Shown piece by piece: positions 1-13,700 of a stretch of DNA of 64,000 bases (position 1 is the stretch's first letter; the number at the start of each line of letters is the position of its first letter). The stretch covers positions 1,089,001 through 1,153,000 of the forward strand of contig JASJOG010000003.1 in the NCBI GenBank assembly GCA_030142905.1, written 5' to 3'. Origin of the DNA: Heliopora coerulea. Taxonomy: Eukaryota > Cnidaria > Anthozoa > Scleralcyonacea > Helioporidae. Under the pieces are notes generated by a model. The model saw only the letters and a program-made list of their open reading frames with translations. It was not told the DNA's origin and ran no database searches. The position numbers and the translations under genes are program-made.

Positions 1-1700
1 TATCTACGCTAATGAATGTCGATTGAACAAAACGAATGCATTTTTGTGTTAATGAGTTTGAGGTTGGAGTTAATGATACAATGTTTTCTGGTAATGAACA
101 GCAAAAGGTGTAATTAATTCTCCATTTACCTCGTTTGTTTGGTCTTGACGGCAAAATATTTGTCTGACAAATTTTATGGACGTACAGAACAAAAAAGCTC
201 ACGACGCTTGCGTCATGTCGTGAATGCCGTATCGATTTCAAACTTTCGTTTTGACAGAAACAGGGTGGCGTCAGAGGGGGTAGAGGGAGCTACACCCCCC
301 GTAGGGTAACCTTACCCCCACTGTCGGGAAAAAATTAACGATCCGTCGGGGATTTTCACTGATGAACACGTTTATATATCGTACATACTATGAGAACCCA
401 TTATTGATTTAGCCAAGAAAGAAAATGGACTCTTCTCTTTATGTCTAAAAGTGAACTGTTTCTAGTCAGAAGTTGAGATTATTCTTGAAAAAATGTAACA
501 TGGTGTTTTTGACCTTCAAATAACAAAATTTTAAAGAGGGCGTGGTCATGGCCCTTTGGTTTAGCCCCCCGTCGGGGACGTTAGCCCCTTACGTCGGGGA
601 ATTCCTGGCATCCCTACAGAAGTACATTAATTGAGCACTTGCGCCTTGGAGCACTATCCCTCATTACACCACTGTTTACAATCACGCCATGCCAAACGAG
701 ACGTTAAGTTGATATAAGTAAAAAACAAACCCAGTTAAACTTTAATCCAATCTTGAATACGCCCAAAACCGCGGCAAGTTAATTGTTTGTCCCCCAAAGG
801 TTATCCTTTGACTCTACTTAAATATGAACTGACAATATTGAGTGGAAATCTTAATGAATTAATATTAATTTCCTTTAAACTTTTAATCAAATAATTTTAA
901 AGACACTGACAAACAATACGCGATAGCATTATCATTAGATTTTCATTTAGTAAACAGGTCTTATTTCAAATTTCATCCGAAAAATAATTTTTATTATACT
1001 TTGAGGATGACTAATGATGAGAAACTCAAGAGTCAAGACTTCAGACCTTTCATTTCTGAAGGCAACTACCAGGCAACCGAACGATCGACCTTGATAAAAC
1101 TATTACTGAAGCATAATAATCTAGTTCGACTTAGTATTACTGAAAATGCTCTAGTTTAGCTTCGTAATTTTACCGCATGTCACACCAAGATGACTTTACC
1201 AAATTATTGACTCTCCAGATAATTATTAGCCTCCAAGGGGTGCTCGTACTTCACAGACCAACATAGACTCCCGACCACTGATACAAGAACAGTACCTTGT
1301 AACCTTTGATAAAAGACTGCCAAATCAAATACTTTGGGGTGGTAAATGTATTCATGAAAAAACAAAAACAAAAGGGAATTGCCTCCTTATTAATGAGCTA
1401 CGGTGAGTGAGTTTAGATTTCACCCAGAAACAAGAATAACGACGAAAAATTCAAGTGAACAAGCAATATGAAGGATATATTGATGTCAAGTCAGCAAAGT
1501 AAGTACAATCTAGCACGGTAACACTATTACGTACCTGTCAGCATTGACAGAAGCAGAAATAAGGCTTTGAGAAAGAATAAAACAAAATTTTAACGAAATT
1601 AAACGTATGCCCACGAATAACTAACAAATAAACAAAACTGACCTTTGACCATCGTTTCATTAGTTTGGTAAGCGATCTAAGGTTATGATTAATAACACCA
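1..1700. other. No gene recognised; intergenic repeat-like DNA
   Basis: Apart from the possible MITE at 251-615, I see only short unsupported open frames. The sequence lies downstream of the DCUN1D 3' end. Confidence 0.5.
251..615. repeat. Possible degenerate MITE with CGTCGGGG motifs
   Basis: The stretch carries repeated cgtcgggg motifs (about 343, 571, 592) and GC-rich ends, flanked by acagaa on both sides. The terminal repeats are only weakly similar, so this is a tentative call. Confidence 0.3.
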
Positions 1701-1703
1701 TTT

Positions 1704-1811
1704 TTAATTTGATAACGGAAATACCTGCTAAAATGAAACAACGACAGTTTATCAACCTGTTGAGCAATTGTCGTTGTTTTGATTTAGCGGGTATTTCGAG
1801 AATCAAATGAA
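1704..1811. repeat. Foldback hairpin with ~40-bp arms
   Basis: The left arm contains ggaaatacctgctaaaatga and the right arm contains its near-complement gatttagcgggtatttcg. The arms share aacaacgaca/tgtcgttgtt around a loop of ~21 nt. Arms are about 85% matched, which suggests an old MITE. Confidence 0.6.
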
Positions 1812-2460
1812 AACAAGCTTTTTAGATGCAATTTACAGCAGTGAGTTTGTAAAGAAAACACTACTAAGTAACAATGAATTTTTCATACCGTTGGGTTTTT
1901 TAAAATTTTCAGGAGGGTCAAATGTTCGATCTCTCAACAATTATTGTATGAGGTATTATATTGATTCCAAGAATTATCAAGATGAGGTCCACTTTATCAT
2001 CGGAAGTCGAAGGCTGAGGTTGATATGAGAAACTAACACCTTGCAACACTCGATACCAAAAAAGCCAAATTCAGTAAATCAGTAAATATTTTTTCTGCCG
2101 CATTTTCAACGAGCAACCAGCTAACTACTTAACTGTCTAAACCAACAAAACTTTGCGGGGGCTTATCTTGTTCTTGAGTAGATACAGATAATGGCACCAG
2201 GGAAGAGCATTTAGTGTTCACGAGATGACTAGAAGTTTCATACCAGTCTTAGTCAAGGGCTTGGGGAAAACGTGCAATAACTGAAGAAAGATGCACTTCA
2301 ATTCCGAGTTAGCAAACGAAGGTATTTCAAAACTAACACCAGCTAACCAAATGCATGGCTGGTTGGAGGAGACCTGGGTTGAGAAGGGTGTTCCTGATGC
2401 AAGGGCACTCAGTAGAGATCGGGTGTTCTGATGATAGAGGTGCAAAGTTGAGGTTGTCCA

Positions 2461-2842
2461 CAGGGTCGGATTAGCCCATCGGGCTACCGGGTGATCGCCC
2501 GGTGGGCCCTCCCTCTGGGGGCCCCTTTGAGGAACGGAAGCTTCAATAGTCAAAGCCTTTGTCTGATGATTTCGAAAGTTTTTAATTTGTGGATTGCTAG
2601 AGCCTAGCAGATAGGGCACCGCGGTGCTCCGCGATAGCAGTCAAAGGACGCCAAAAGGCCGCTATCACGATATGCTTCGCAAGGCGCAATTAAGCGGTGC
2701 TGCTATGTCGTTTGAATTTATATGTATGACAACGTCTACAATATTGCACCAAGTTGATTAAAACTTTGCGATGATGACGTCACAAAGAGCGGCTCTTATG
2801 AACTATATCCCGGGCCCACTCCAGCATGCTAATCCGCCCCTG
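2461..2842. mobile_element. hAT-type MITE, 382 bp, 8-bp TSD
   Basis: Terminal inverted repeats cagggtcggattagc (left) and gctaatccgcccctg (right) differ at one position. The element is flanked by an exact 8-bp target duplication gttgtcca at 2453-2460 and 2843-2850. CAGGG ends plus 8-bp duplications are typical of hAT elements. The interior is GC-rich and does not encode a transposase. Confidence 0.85.
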
Positions 2843-3124
2843 GTTGTCCATAGTTGTTGGCATGTTAGTTTAAGAAATTAGGGTAACAGAGTTGATTAGT
2901 GCAACGAGTTGGGGTTTGGTTTCACGATGGTAGGGGCTTAGACTTCAGAGTTTAAATGGCTTACGCAGTAGGTGCCACTGATTTCAACATAAACGAATTA
3001 TTCATATATTTAAATTGTAAAAAACACGGGAAATGGGATTATTTGGAGAAGAGGCCTGCCACGAAATTTTTGCGAGCTTTCGTTGACAAAAAAACCAGAT
3101 GAAGACATGGAATTGGAACAAGGG

Positions 3125-3312
3125 CAGTGGCATAACGGACTATGGTCAGGGTTAGAGCAACTCCTAAGAGCTCCCGACCTCTAAGGGGCCCTCAATAAAT
3201 CTGTAAAGACAATAGATATTAAAGTCTTGAAATATGTCTATACTAAGAGGGGTGACAGGGGATCCCGAGCGAAAACCTCCTAAAGGACCCCAGTAGTTCC
3301 GTTACGCCACTG
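3125..3312. mobile_element. hAT-type MITE, 188 bp
   Basis: Ends are cagtggcataacgga and tccgttacgccactg, inverted with one mismatch. They are flanked by aacaaggg (3117-3124) and aactaggg (3313-3320), a 7/8 match. CAGTGGC termini are common in hAT elements. There is no coding capacity. Confidence 0.82.
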
Positions 3313-3320
3313 AACTAGGG

Positions 3321-4669
3321 TTTTGGATTCCTTGTTTTGTCCACTTAGAAAAACAAAAGAAATTTATAACTTTTTTAAGCCAAATTGGGGTGTTCCACAA
3401 CGACCCTGGAATTATACGGGAATGAAAATATGCCTACTTAATAAGCATAAACTTCGGCCGACTATGCCACATTACTAATTCAGAATGGGTTCTGCAGACG
3501 GCCGAAATTAACCGTCAGAGTACTTGGCTAAGAATGTGAATATGAGGTTACTTTGGGGTTGATCATGCTTCAGGTTGAAAAATGTTTTTCTTAATCTCTT
3601 CAGGATGGGAAAAGCTATTTCAATATTTTGACACAAACGGCCACAGCCTAACACGAAATCAGACCCTAACTCTAACTCCATCCGAAGAAAATTGAAAAAA
3701 AAACAATCGAAAGGAGAATTTAGAATTGTGTAATACGTGGATGTCGATCTCCAGAGGTTCGTTGCAACAGACAGGTGTACTGAAATGTGGACCTCGATAA
3801 CGGCTCCACCCATTGCCAGATAAATAGGTATTTTTTGTGGCATTTATCCCATCTGTTAACATTGATAACGTAACTTATGTTCAAATGATCGTAAACAAAA
3901 AAAGATTAGAAGCCTGGCTAGCAGATATAGCTCACGTCACTAATTATTTTCCTTCGGTCATACTAGATATGAATTAACACAGGGCTGCTCCAACAGTCTA
4001 ACTTAACAAATTCAGCTCTGTAAATTTATCCCGAGTGTCTTCGACGTTCATAAATCGCTTGATGTCTCGTTCGTAAGTTGCTTTATGACCAAACAAACAT
4101 ATTGAAAAAAAAATTGCCGGCATCTTTGAGTAAAATCAGCTTTTCTTTGGAAAAAAAAGCAAAAAAGTCACCATCAAAATACTCGTTGAATTGTGGATTT
4201 GTAATTATTTACAAAAAAGCCATTGACTTATAACATTAAATTTGTTTAAACAAGCAACTTAGGTGAATTTTCCAAAATGCAAAGAAATTGACCACCATTC
4301 GCTTGTGTACAGGTATTTTTCGTTTCAAAACCAAAATTTTCAATGAAAGTGAGTGATACTCCGGCGATAAAGCTTAAACGTATTAAACATGTTCTCCAAC
4401 ATTTCGAATTCCTATACAAGAAGAGCAGAAAATTCAATAACGGATACGTTGTTTTTGTTTTAACTATTAACAAAACAATCTTATTTTTTAAAAATAATCT
4501 TGACCAAATTCCATAGTGTCAATATACATTAGGCCAGTAATTCACATAAACGAATGCATTGACCATTTGCCAGCTCAGGGATAACATAGATCACTTTCGG
4601 TCACTTTCCTAGAGCTGAGTTGTAGTCACGGTGGTTCGCCAATGGACTAATTTAGCAAGTGCTTGACTG
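3321..4669. other. DCUN1D 3' flank/3' UTR, nothing else recognised
   Basis: A-rich DNA following the DCUN1D stop codon on the minus strand. Open frames here are short and show no family resemblance. The 3' end of the DCUN1D transcript should lie in this stretch. Confidence 0.5.
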
Positions 4670-4719
4670 TTATTTCCGCTTATTAAACCACTCCACGAAT
4701 TCGTCAAGCATCACGGGCC
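4670..4719 (-). CDS. DCUN1D4/5: DCUN1D coding exon 8 and stop (residues 208-223)
   Basis: A 50-nt coding part encoding [15 protein letters not shown] and TAA, aligned with human PVLLDEFVEWYKDKQMS. Acceptor catttag. The 3' UTR runs leftward from 4669; no clear AATAAA was located. Confidence 0.93.
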
Positions 4720-7700
4720 CTAAATGATCGAAAATAAGTTAATGTCACTCATACACTATTCCCAACCTTGTGTAAATGCGAACAACAAAAAAATGTGACG
4801 AAAAAAACAAATAAATTATCAATCCATTTTTTATACCCGCATTTTGTAGAACGTTTACCGTTTATAATTATTTGAAGCTAATGTTAATGCGTCATAGAGC
4901 TAAGCAATATGATCGATGGTGGGATTACTACGTTATTACCCAACCACTGCGGCAGTTAGAGTAAATGTGCTATTATCTTCACGCCAATTTACGATATTTC
5001 GGCAAATGCAGCAGGTTGTAAAACTTGTTAATCGAAAATCAACTTAAATTCATATATTTGTTCAGTCAACTGCGCGAAACATGGTTGTTATTTTAACGTT
5101 TTACTATCTGACGACAACTAAACTCTCGTAAACCTCAAATCCTCAGAAAATTGAGACCGTAACCTTCGAATGCCGTTTAGACACTCTAAGCATCAAACTT
5201 AACAGCGCTGCATTTGAAAGTTTGTCTTTTTCGCTAAATTTCTCGGAAAAAATTCTGTACATCATCTCATGTGAAAGTGTAGAATCTTGCATAGAATCGC
5301 ACGTATTATCAATAAAAGCAATCGTGCAAACAATCGCACATTTTAACACCAATGCAGGACCCGTTGCAAAAAAATTGGAACTCTTGGGCGTCCGGAAGGG
5401 AATCTGACAAGCAACCTTGGAAATTTAGCGCAGTGCTCTGCCAGCTGTTAGAAAACTTTTGCCGAAATCATGGTCACAAGGCCCGTATTTATTTACAGGT
5501 GGTAATGCTGATAAAGTAAAGAATATGTTCACAGGTATACTCGTGACCATCCACTGGGCAACGGCCTTCGTAGCTCAGTTGGCAGAGCACTGCATTAGAT
5601 TCGCTAGGTCGCGGGCTCGATTCCGAACCGGAAGCTCGAGATTGCAGTTTTTGCAAATGGATCCGATTGGGTCCCAACGTGTACTATTCAACACTCGAAA
5701 ATTTGCTTTCAACTAAAACAAATTCCATTACATGATTGAAATATTGAAATGCCAAATGAAATATTCATTCAACATGTCATTGGCCTAGTCTTGCTCCTAT
5801 AAAACTGAAATATTGCATGTATCAGAACAATCACACTTTAAAATGCTGGTCCAAGACATCTTCGCTTAACTAGTAAATCATCTGGCATTGGCAAGAGTAA
5901 AACCAAAAAGTCGGATACGAACCGAAAAGAATACCGAAGTACTTTCGATGGTTCAAAAAAGGCAAAACAGTCTCGATGACAGAAGGGATATCTCTGGCAC
6001 TTACATTGTACTTACACTGAAATATTTGCGTGAACGCAACGTAGTGGATGAAAGGGATAGGCTAGTGAACAAATTTGTGCGTATGCGTGCTCACGCAGTG
6101 AGTAGTATAGTGTACATTTTTTAACAAAATGAATCGGCACAGGGTAAGAACGAAAAAGAAGCGTAGTAGAGTAACAAGCTTAGTACAATAACATGGAATG
6201 AATGGAAACAGAACGAAGTATAGGGCTTAGCGGAATGTTATACTCACAGTCCTCACGAAAGATGATTCATGATTCATTTTCCTTCATTAAAAAAATTTCA
6301 TTAGATCAAATTTTAACACGAAACATGTCTTCAAAGCTATGGTTATCTAATCAATATAGTAGTTGGGCTTCAACTCTCCCCGGTCCGTACCAGACTTCTT
6401 AATTTTACTTTGGCTAACACCAGACGATTTTACCCGTCAAGAGGAGACGTCTCGGACGGAAAAGGTTTTAGGCATGGAAATTTAGTTGAGTCATTATTTC
6501 TTCTGACATATCAAGTTTAATTGGTCGTCAGATTCGTCAGGTGAAAATTAAGACCATAGAATAGTTGGCGGGCCACCAGTTCCTGCTTTCGCCTTCCATT
6601 TCCCTTGATAACGTCGATTGTTTTATTACAAAGATGCTGTTTTTGTAACCTGATAAACTTAATAAAGCCTCCCACTCTGAGTTAAGCCAATTAAGGTGCA
6701 AAAGTCGTTCTTGAAAAAGTTCGATTCTGACCTTAATTACCAATAAAATTTCCTAATTTTTAGAATAGAAAGTATTGATTTTTCAACTTGCAAATCTCCG
6801 CGAGCCGCATGACTCTCGAGGGCCGCATGTAGCCCGCGGGTTGCAGGTTGCGCACCCCTGATTAAGACTCTAGTTCAGTTTTGTCTTCTTAAAATTGCTT
6901 AGCTACTGACTTGAATCCAGTCTTTTGAGGCTACCAACTCGAGCCGATACTTTCACTCAAGTCACCACAACACTGCTTGCTTGCTCGCATAAAACAACTG
7001 GGTAACTCACTGACAATTTGCAATACATTTTAAAAATTACACGAAGTAAAAGAAAACACATAAAACGGCAGCATGAAAATCAATATGCAATTCAAGACTA
7101 TAATTCTGCTTTTGAATAGCTCTCTTAGAAATAGGTGTCGCAGATTCTAAATGTTATGGTAAAAGGTACAGAATCTTCTGATAATTTTCTTTTCCAGAAG
7201 AGTAACCGCAGGACAGTTGATGTCAGTTTGAATTCGTAGGCCAGTATTGCTCCAAACATTTCACGGAAAATAATCGCGAAAGTTTCTACTGTTGAACAGT
7301 TCGTGCAGCATCCAACGCCCTCCCAAAAAGTAATGGTTGTCAAATCAAGGAATTTCTGGGGTTTTTTAATATTAATATTACTGTTATCCTGTGCAGGGCC
7401 GCCGAGAGGGGGGGGGCAGAGGGGGTAATTTGCCCCAGGGCCTCAGATATTCAGGGGCCCCCAATGCTCGTAGTCAATGCTCCAATGGTCCGGGGTGGGG
7501 GCCTCCACCCGACCGTTATGCCCCGGGCCTCAATTTGTCTCTCGGCGGCCCTGATCCTGTGCCCTATTTTTTTGTTGTGTGGATACTATGTCAATCTCCC
7601 AAAAACTCAGACAAGGGCGAAAAATTCCGTTAGTTTGTAACTTTAGAACATTGGATTGTGGCTCCACGCTTTCCCAGCCACTACGTCTCTAGTTATAGAG

Positions 7701-10700
7701 CAAGGTGGATGTTACAGATTAGTAGAAGTCTTACATGCTCCATCCACGTCATAGTTTGACAAATCTGACTTCACTGTTCTGTGAAACTCTAGGACATTAC
7801 ACCATTGGTCTTTGTTGATCACTTTATAATCGGATTGCTGTGGAAACGAAGAAAGAATTATTTCAAAAATAAAACTAAATTACAATTTAAATATAAGATA
7901 AAATGATCGTTTTTATCTGATATGAGAAACAAATCGAAGGCAAGAGTTTGTATTCGGGAAATCGGACGAGCTGTTTATATAAATCAGGACCACTGGCTTA
8001 TCAATTCGCAGAAATATTAATTCAAGAAAGGCTTAACATGACATGCATAGTTAAAACTATTTTTCATGAATTACCAACGAAGCTTTGGTATTTACTGAAT
8101 GAAAACATTACAAGGGTTAAATTGTAGATATTCATCCATTATACAACAAGAATAGTTCATTCTGAATTGTGCTATTCCGCCTGACAATCCACTATTCCTT
8201 ATACTTCCGATTTTTAACACCTGCAAGATTAGTAAACGATCGTAAAATTTCTGTAATAGCTCTATTCATACTGTTACAAGCTTAAGAAAGATATAATATT
8301 AAATAAGAGCTAACTCTCGCACTGCCAATATTCTTTGCAACATATTTTTCTACCATACAAACGGAATGACAAGATCGTGAAGTTTACTGAGCCTTTAACT
8401 ATACACAGAGCAGTGATAAAGCGTAAATTTCGACCTCCGTGTTTGCAACTTGGATCTTTCAGAACGTGTTTCTCCACGAAATAGTAAAGGTATGAACAAT
8501 AATTTTGTTTTCATAATCTAACGTTCTTAGGGAAGACGTTCATAGGTACTGTCAAAGAAACTGACAAGGAGAATTATTCAGGTAACGAATTTATGCTTTA
8601 CAAAGTGTTTAATAAACAAGTTGATTTTTTATCTGTTGGGATGCATTTGGAAAGGAAATAAAGGAAAGCAAGTCGTTCCTTACAACGGCGCATTATATAG
8701 GAATGGGCATCGTTTGACGAAAATACTCCTTAACGTTACATGTTCTTGATACGAAAGGATGTCGTTGACTTAAAAACTCTCGTACTTCAGAAGTCTACTA
8801 CGTAATTATAATATAATGGGGCAGTAGGACTGTAAAGAGCAAAGTTATACAAACCCGTATAAATTCTATGAATTGGTCAAGAAGATTCCACGAATCACTT
8901 AATAAGATTTTTAACATTTCTATTGCCACATCGATGTCTAGATTACGCTGATCCTTATTCTAAGAAGAGATTCACAATTTAAGACGGTTGTCAGACAAGA
9001 AAAAGTAACATGCAAATGATTTGGCATCTCAAAATCCGCGCTGGCAAGGCACAATTGTGGCTTTCTGAAGTGAGGAATAACAGTTGAATGGCTTGCCGTA
9101 CTTCGTCGTTAGCTCATCTTTGCAACAACTGCGTTTTCCACACCGTCAACTTGCCGGTTTTAACGTATCACCAAAATCTTGAGAATTCGCCTCGAATCAA
9201 ATTTTTACACTTAGCCCAGGGAGGTAACCTCAGCTTATACCGACGCTGGCAAGCACGCCGTCCTAGAGCCGTGCCGTCGAGGATTTTAAGCTCCCTATTT
9301 AAACATAAGGAAAGTGGTTGCCAAAGTATAAATATTATAGTTTAAAATATCATGTTAAATGTAGTTATATCAGACAAGATTCCCTCCAGCGCCCTTAAAG
9401 AGATTTCAATCCAGGTGCCAGGGGTTAAAACTGGATCAGACAACTTTCGGCTTCAGGGACATAAGTACCTTAAAAAATTTGTCCTTCATATTTCCAGTCG
9501 TGTCCTCAACTTTTTAATCACACACAGACCTTCGCACTCTAATATGTAAGATTTGAACACAACGGCACAAATGAAGTAATGGCCATGCCTGCTGTTTAGG
9601 TTTCAAGGACGCAAAAATGTAAAATGTAAAAACCGAAGTTTTTTTGGGTTGTAAAGTAATCTCCGGTCATTTTGTTTCACTTCCTTTTATTAACTTCATT
9701 TTGTTTCATTTCATTTTATTCCATTTTGTTTCACTTCATTTCACTTCATTTTGTTTCATTTCATTTTATTCCACTTTATTTTGTTTCACTTCGTTTCGTT
9801 TCATTTCCTTTCATTTCATTTCTTCATCCAATGCCTGCCGGCAACTTTACAAAATATAATATAAAACAAATTCTGAAAAGAAGCATCTTGGTACCTAAAA
9901 TATGAGTAAAAGCACAAGACAAAATTGAAAAGGCAATATTTCGACTATATTACAGAGTTATAGTCAAACCTAATAATATACTCGAACTATTACCTTCTCA
10001 ATTTTGTCTTGTGCTTTTACTCATAGTTTGGGTAGCAAGATGCTTTTTGTCGAAGTTTGTTTTACATTATATCATTTCTTCATGTTACTATTATTTACTT
10101 CGATAAATCCGCGCAAGCAAATGCTGCATTTGCTTACATGAAAAAGCTCAGCGTCAAATAATTTACGCGGTGTCAAGGCCGCACTCAAGAATTTGTTGCT
10201 GGGGGCGCAGTATGACATACTCAGAAAAGTGTCCATAAATACGCCGTCAGTGAAGGCGTTGGTCACACCCTCTGGAAATATATCTTAAAACCCAGACTGT
10301 TCGTGAAGGTGCCAGGTAAGGGTATCTGAAACGTTAAAGTTATGTGTCGCATTTGTACGGAATAATTTTAGTACATAACGGCAATGAATCCACAGTCAAC
10401 TAAATCTGAACAAACCTTTACAGTACATGGGATTTTTCGGAAGATGGCAGCCCCCGCCACCCCCTCCCGGATATGTGCGGCCACGCGTGATACATCAACA
10501 AACTATCAGTTTGAAGAGTTTTAACATACCCTGCAGAAATCAAACGCAAAGCGATACATTTTTTTGAATACAGCTGGGTCATCGATCAAATTCTTCAAGG
10601 ATTTTAATTTAGACTGCAATTTCTTGGTAGAATCACATCTGTAATAAGAATCATACATGTTCTTTAGTACAGTGCCTAAAGAGGAAATTTGAACTTTAAA

Positions 10701-13700
10701 AAAAGACCTCAAGAGAGAATTTGTATTTTGAAAAATGACTGTGAACATGCCAGTCCTGGTTGAATAGACAGCAAAAAAGATGTCTATCAGAAATTGTCAG
10801 TTACACCACTGCTAAAGAACAGGCATTTTTTAGTCTACCATGATTACCAGTATTCTACATGTAAGATCCATTTAGCTCAACTTACTCTAAAGAGCCCATT
10901 CCTGTACACCATTCATTGTACTTAAAGAAGCCAAGATTCTCTGCATTTAGTTTCCATGCTACAACAAGCATCACAATCTATTAAAAATAAAACATAGGAA
11001 AAATTCTACTTATTGTATTTTTAATACTTCAATTATCTGCCCTGTTTAATATTTTTTTAAATGTGTTTTACTTATTAAGGGGCAAGGGTGCATTTTAGTA
11101 TTTTACTGTGGACTGATGCCTGACAATTTTACTTGTCAAGAGGATGGGCCCTGTCCCTCAATGAGTTATTTTCTATGATATGGCAGTTTCCTTAGTGATA
11201 ACAGTATATATAAATACTGCATATTAGACTATCCTGGGTGAAGATTTTCAAAAACACAGATACAAATACAAAAAGATATAAAACTTGCTGCTATTCTACT
11301 GTACTAAAAGCAACATCTTGAAAAACTCAAGATATAGGTTGGTGGAAAATACCAGTAGTGGTGACTAATTCATTAGAGAACATTTTTTGCTTGTCTTGAG
11401 ACCTGAGTTTAGCTTGTGTTTGTTAAACTTAACATATAGTGTCTCAAGAATTAATGGCTGACTAGCATTGTTGAACTTTCTAGAGTAAAGAATTTTAAAG
11501 TTGTGAATAATAAGACCCTTTATGAAAGAAATGTGAAATGGATGGTCAATGTTGTTGAGTCTGTCAAATTGGCATCTCAAGTCAATTATTAAATTATGCC
11601 AATTTGATAAATTGTACCAATTATGACATAATTGACAAATTATGCCAATAATGAAATAATTGACAAATTATGCCAATTTGATAGACTCACCAACATTGAC
11701 AATCAGTTTCATATTTCTTCCTTCATAAAGGGTCTTATATTTGAGAACTTTACAATTCTTTACACCAGTAAGTTTAACAACATTAGTCAGCTATTAATTC
11801 TTCAGGCATTACATGTTAAGTTTAACAAACACAAGCTAAACTCAGGTCTCAAGGCTAGCAAAGAATGTTCACTTTTTAATTGGCTACCACAATTTTCCAC
11901 CATTTTATGATTTCCACTAAGTTAATTGTTTCTCTGTAAATATTTATATCAGACATGTTTTCTTTGTAATCACTGACATAATTCCTAGTTAATTCATGTA
12001 CATATATAGACTGAGGCTTGCTCTACAGTATTCTCTCACTTGGTCTGAAGATGACTTTGCAAGAAAGTAGAAAATTTACCATTTCAATATTTAGTCTTGT
12101 TTATAACCTATATCTTGGGTTTTTCAAGATGTAGCTTTTATTCAGATTTTGCTTCATTTTGTACTGTACTTCTAAACTGCAAACTAGTTTAAGTGTGGCC
12201 TTTTTATTCGAATGGTGTTCAGTAAAGTTTAAAAAAGTACAAGAAAAGGGAAAATGCCATGGGTTAGACTTAAAATATCTTAAACATCATGAACTCACAT
12301 CTTCTGGATCTAACTGCAAATCATTACATAATTTTTGGATTCCATCTGGACCAATTAAATCTGGTTCATCTGAACAGATTAAAAAGTAACCCAGTTAAAA
12401 CAGATAAAGTCAGTCAATGCTTACCAAACCTGGAAAACAGTTTTCTGGCTTTTGAAATTACTAACAAGTTTACTGTTGATTCAGTACATAGTTAGATAGT
12501 CCTATAGAGTACCTGCATATTGCTGGAACCACAGTTTGCATTTCTTTACTGAAAATGGTTTTGAGATTTCATCCACCTTGTGTATGGTTTGACTGTCAAG
12601 ATAATACATAAGGTCAACTATTTGCTAAAATAAAGACTAATTCAAATTCCATGGATAGAATAACCCTGATTACAAATGACACAAAATGTTCATTGGTAAT
12701 AGCATTTGCTGCCAAAATAGCCAACATTGGGAGTATTTTGGCAAGTAGAATACAAGCAAATTGTTATACAGTAATACTGCATATGTTTTACAAATGTTCT
12801 AGTATATACTAAAATCTGGTTCCTGCAGGAACTAAGCACATCTTGTTAAAATATAAATTAACATGGCTCATGCATAAAAACAATTATTCATCTTCTGTTT
12901 TCTTGCAGCCCATGGCAAGGTTGGGTTACATCACAAGCATTTTTTCTTTGTATTTTTTGTAGGATTTAAAGTCCTATGAGAAAAAGAGTCTGAGTTTGAA
13001 GAAGACTTAAAGCATAACCATAGTGACAAGTACTGTATATAAATAAACAGATAAAATAATCTGTCTTTCTGCTCACTAATAATACACATTTTAAAACCAC
13101 ATCTGTTCACCAATCACTACAGAACCCAGTTCAGAGACTACAGGTTACTTGAGATTTATTTGCCATGGCACACTCTCAGTTTGACATCACAAACCCCTTT
13201 TGGACAGTCTCATTTCTCCTTTCTCTATGTCAAAAAAACATATTTGATAAATGATAACTTGGGTAGTTTTTATCCAATGAATACATGTTAAATACCATTT
13301 GAAACATTTCAACACAGATTTTAAGAGGGAAATAAACATTTCTTCCAAAATTTAATTCTGGTAAGTCTTTCTTATGAAGAAGAATAAACTTGGTTTATAC
13401 AGGAAAATCTAGTGGACTTCCCTGAAGTTTGTTCATTTACTGGTGCAAAAAAGTAAGAACTGCTGCATGGAAAATGAACCAACAAATTATTGTATATATT
13501 TTGACACATCATAATTTCCAGTTTATACTTATTAACTGTTCACCTAACCATTTATGTGGCACTTATGTTTTACTCTGTCTAATGCCAACCTCCTGGAAAT
13601 TGCCACATAAAGGATTAATACAATTTTTGGCTTGTTTACATAAAACAGTTTCTCTGACAACTGCTGTGTAGTATGTGCATGCTTTATCTGCAATAATAAT

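Noticed and set aside
2218..2619. 133-codon minus-strand open frame
   Set aside because: It runs across the left end of the hAT MITE at 2461, so it is not a single gene.
7391..7633. 80-codon open frame rich in Gly/Pro
   Set aside because: It is the GC-rich interior of the 160-bp hAT MITE.
9644..9905. Phe/Ser-rich open frames resembling membrane proteins
   Set aside because: They translate a TTTCA/TTTTG repeat array.
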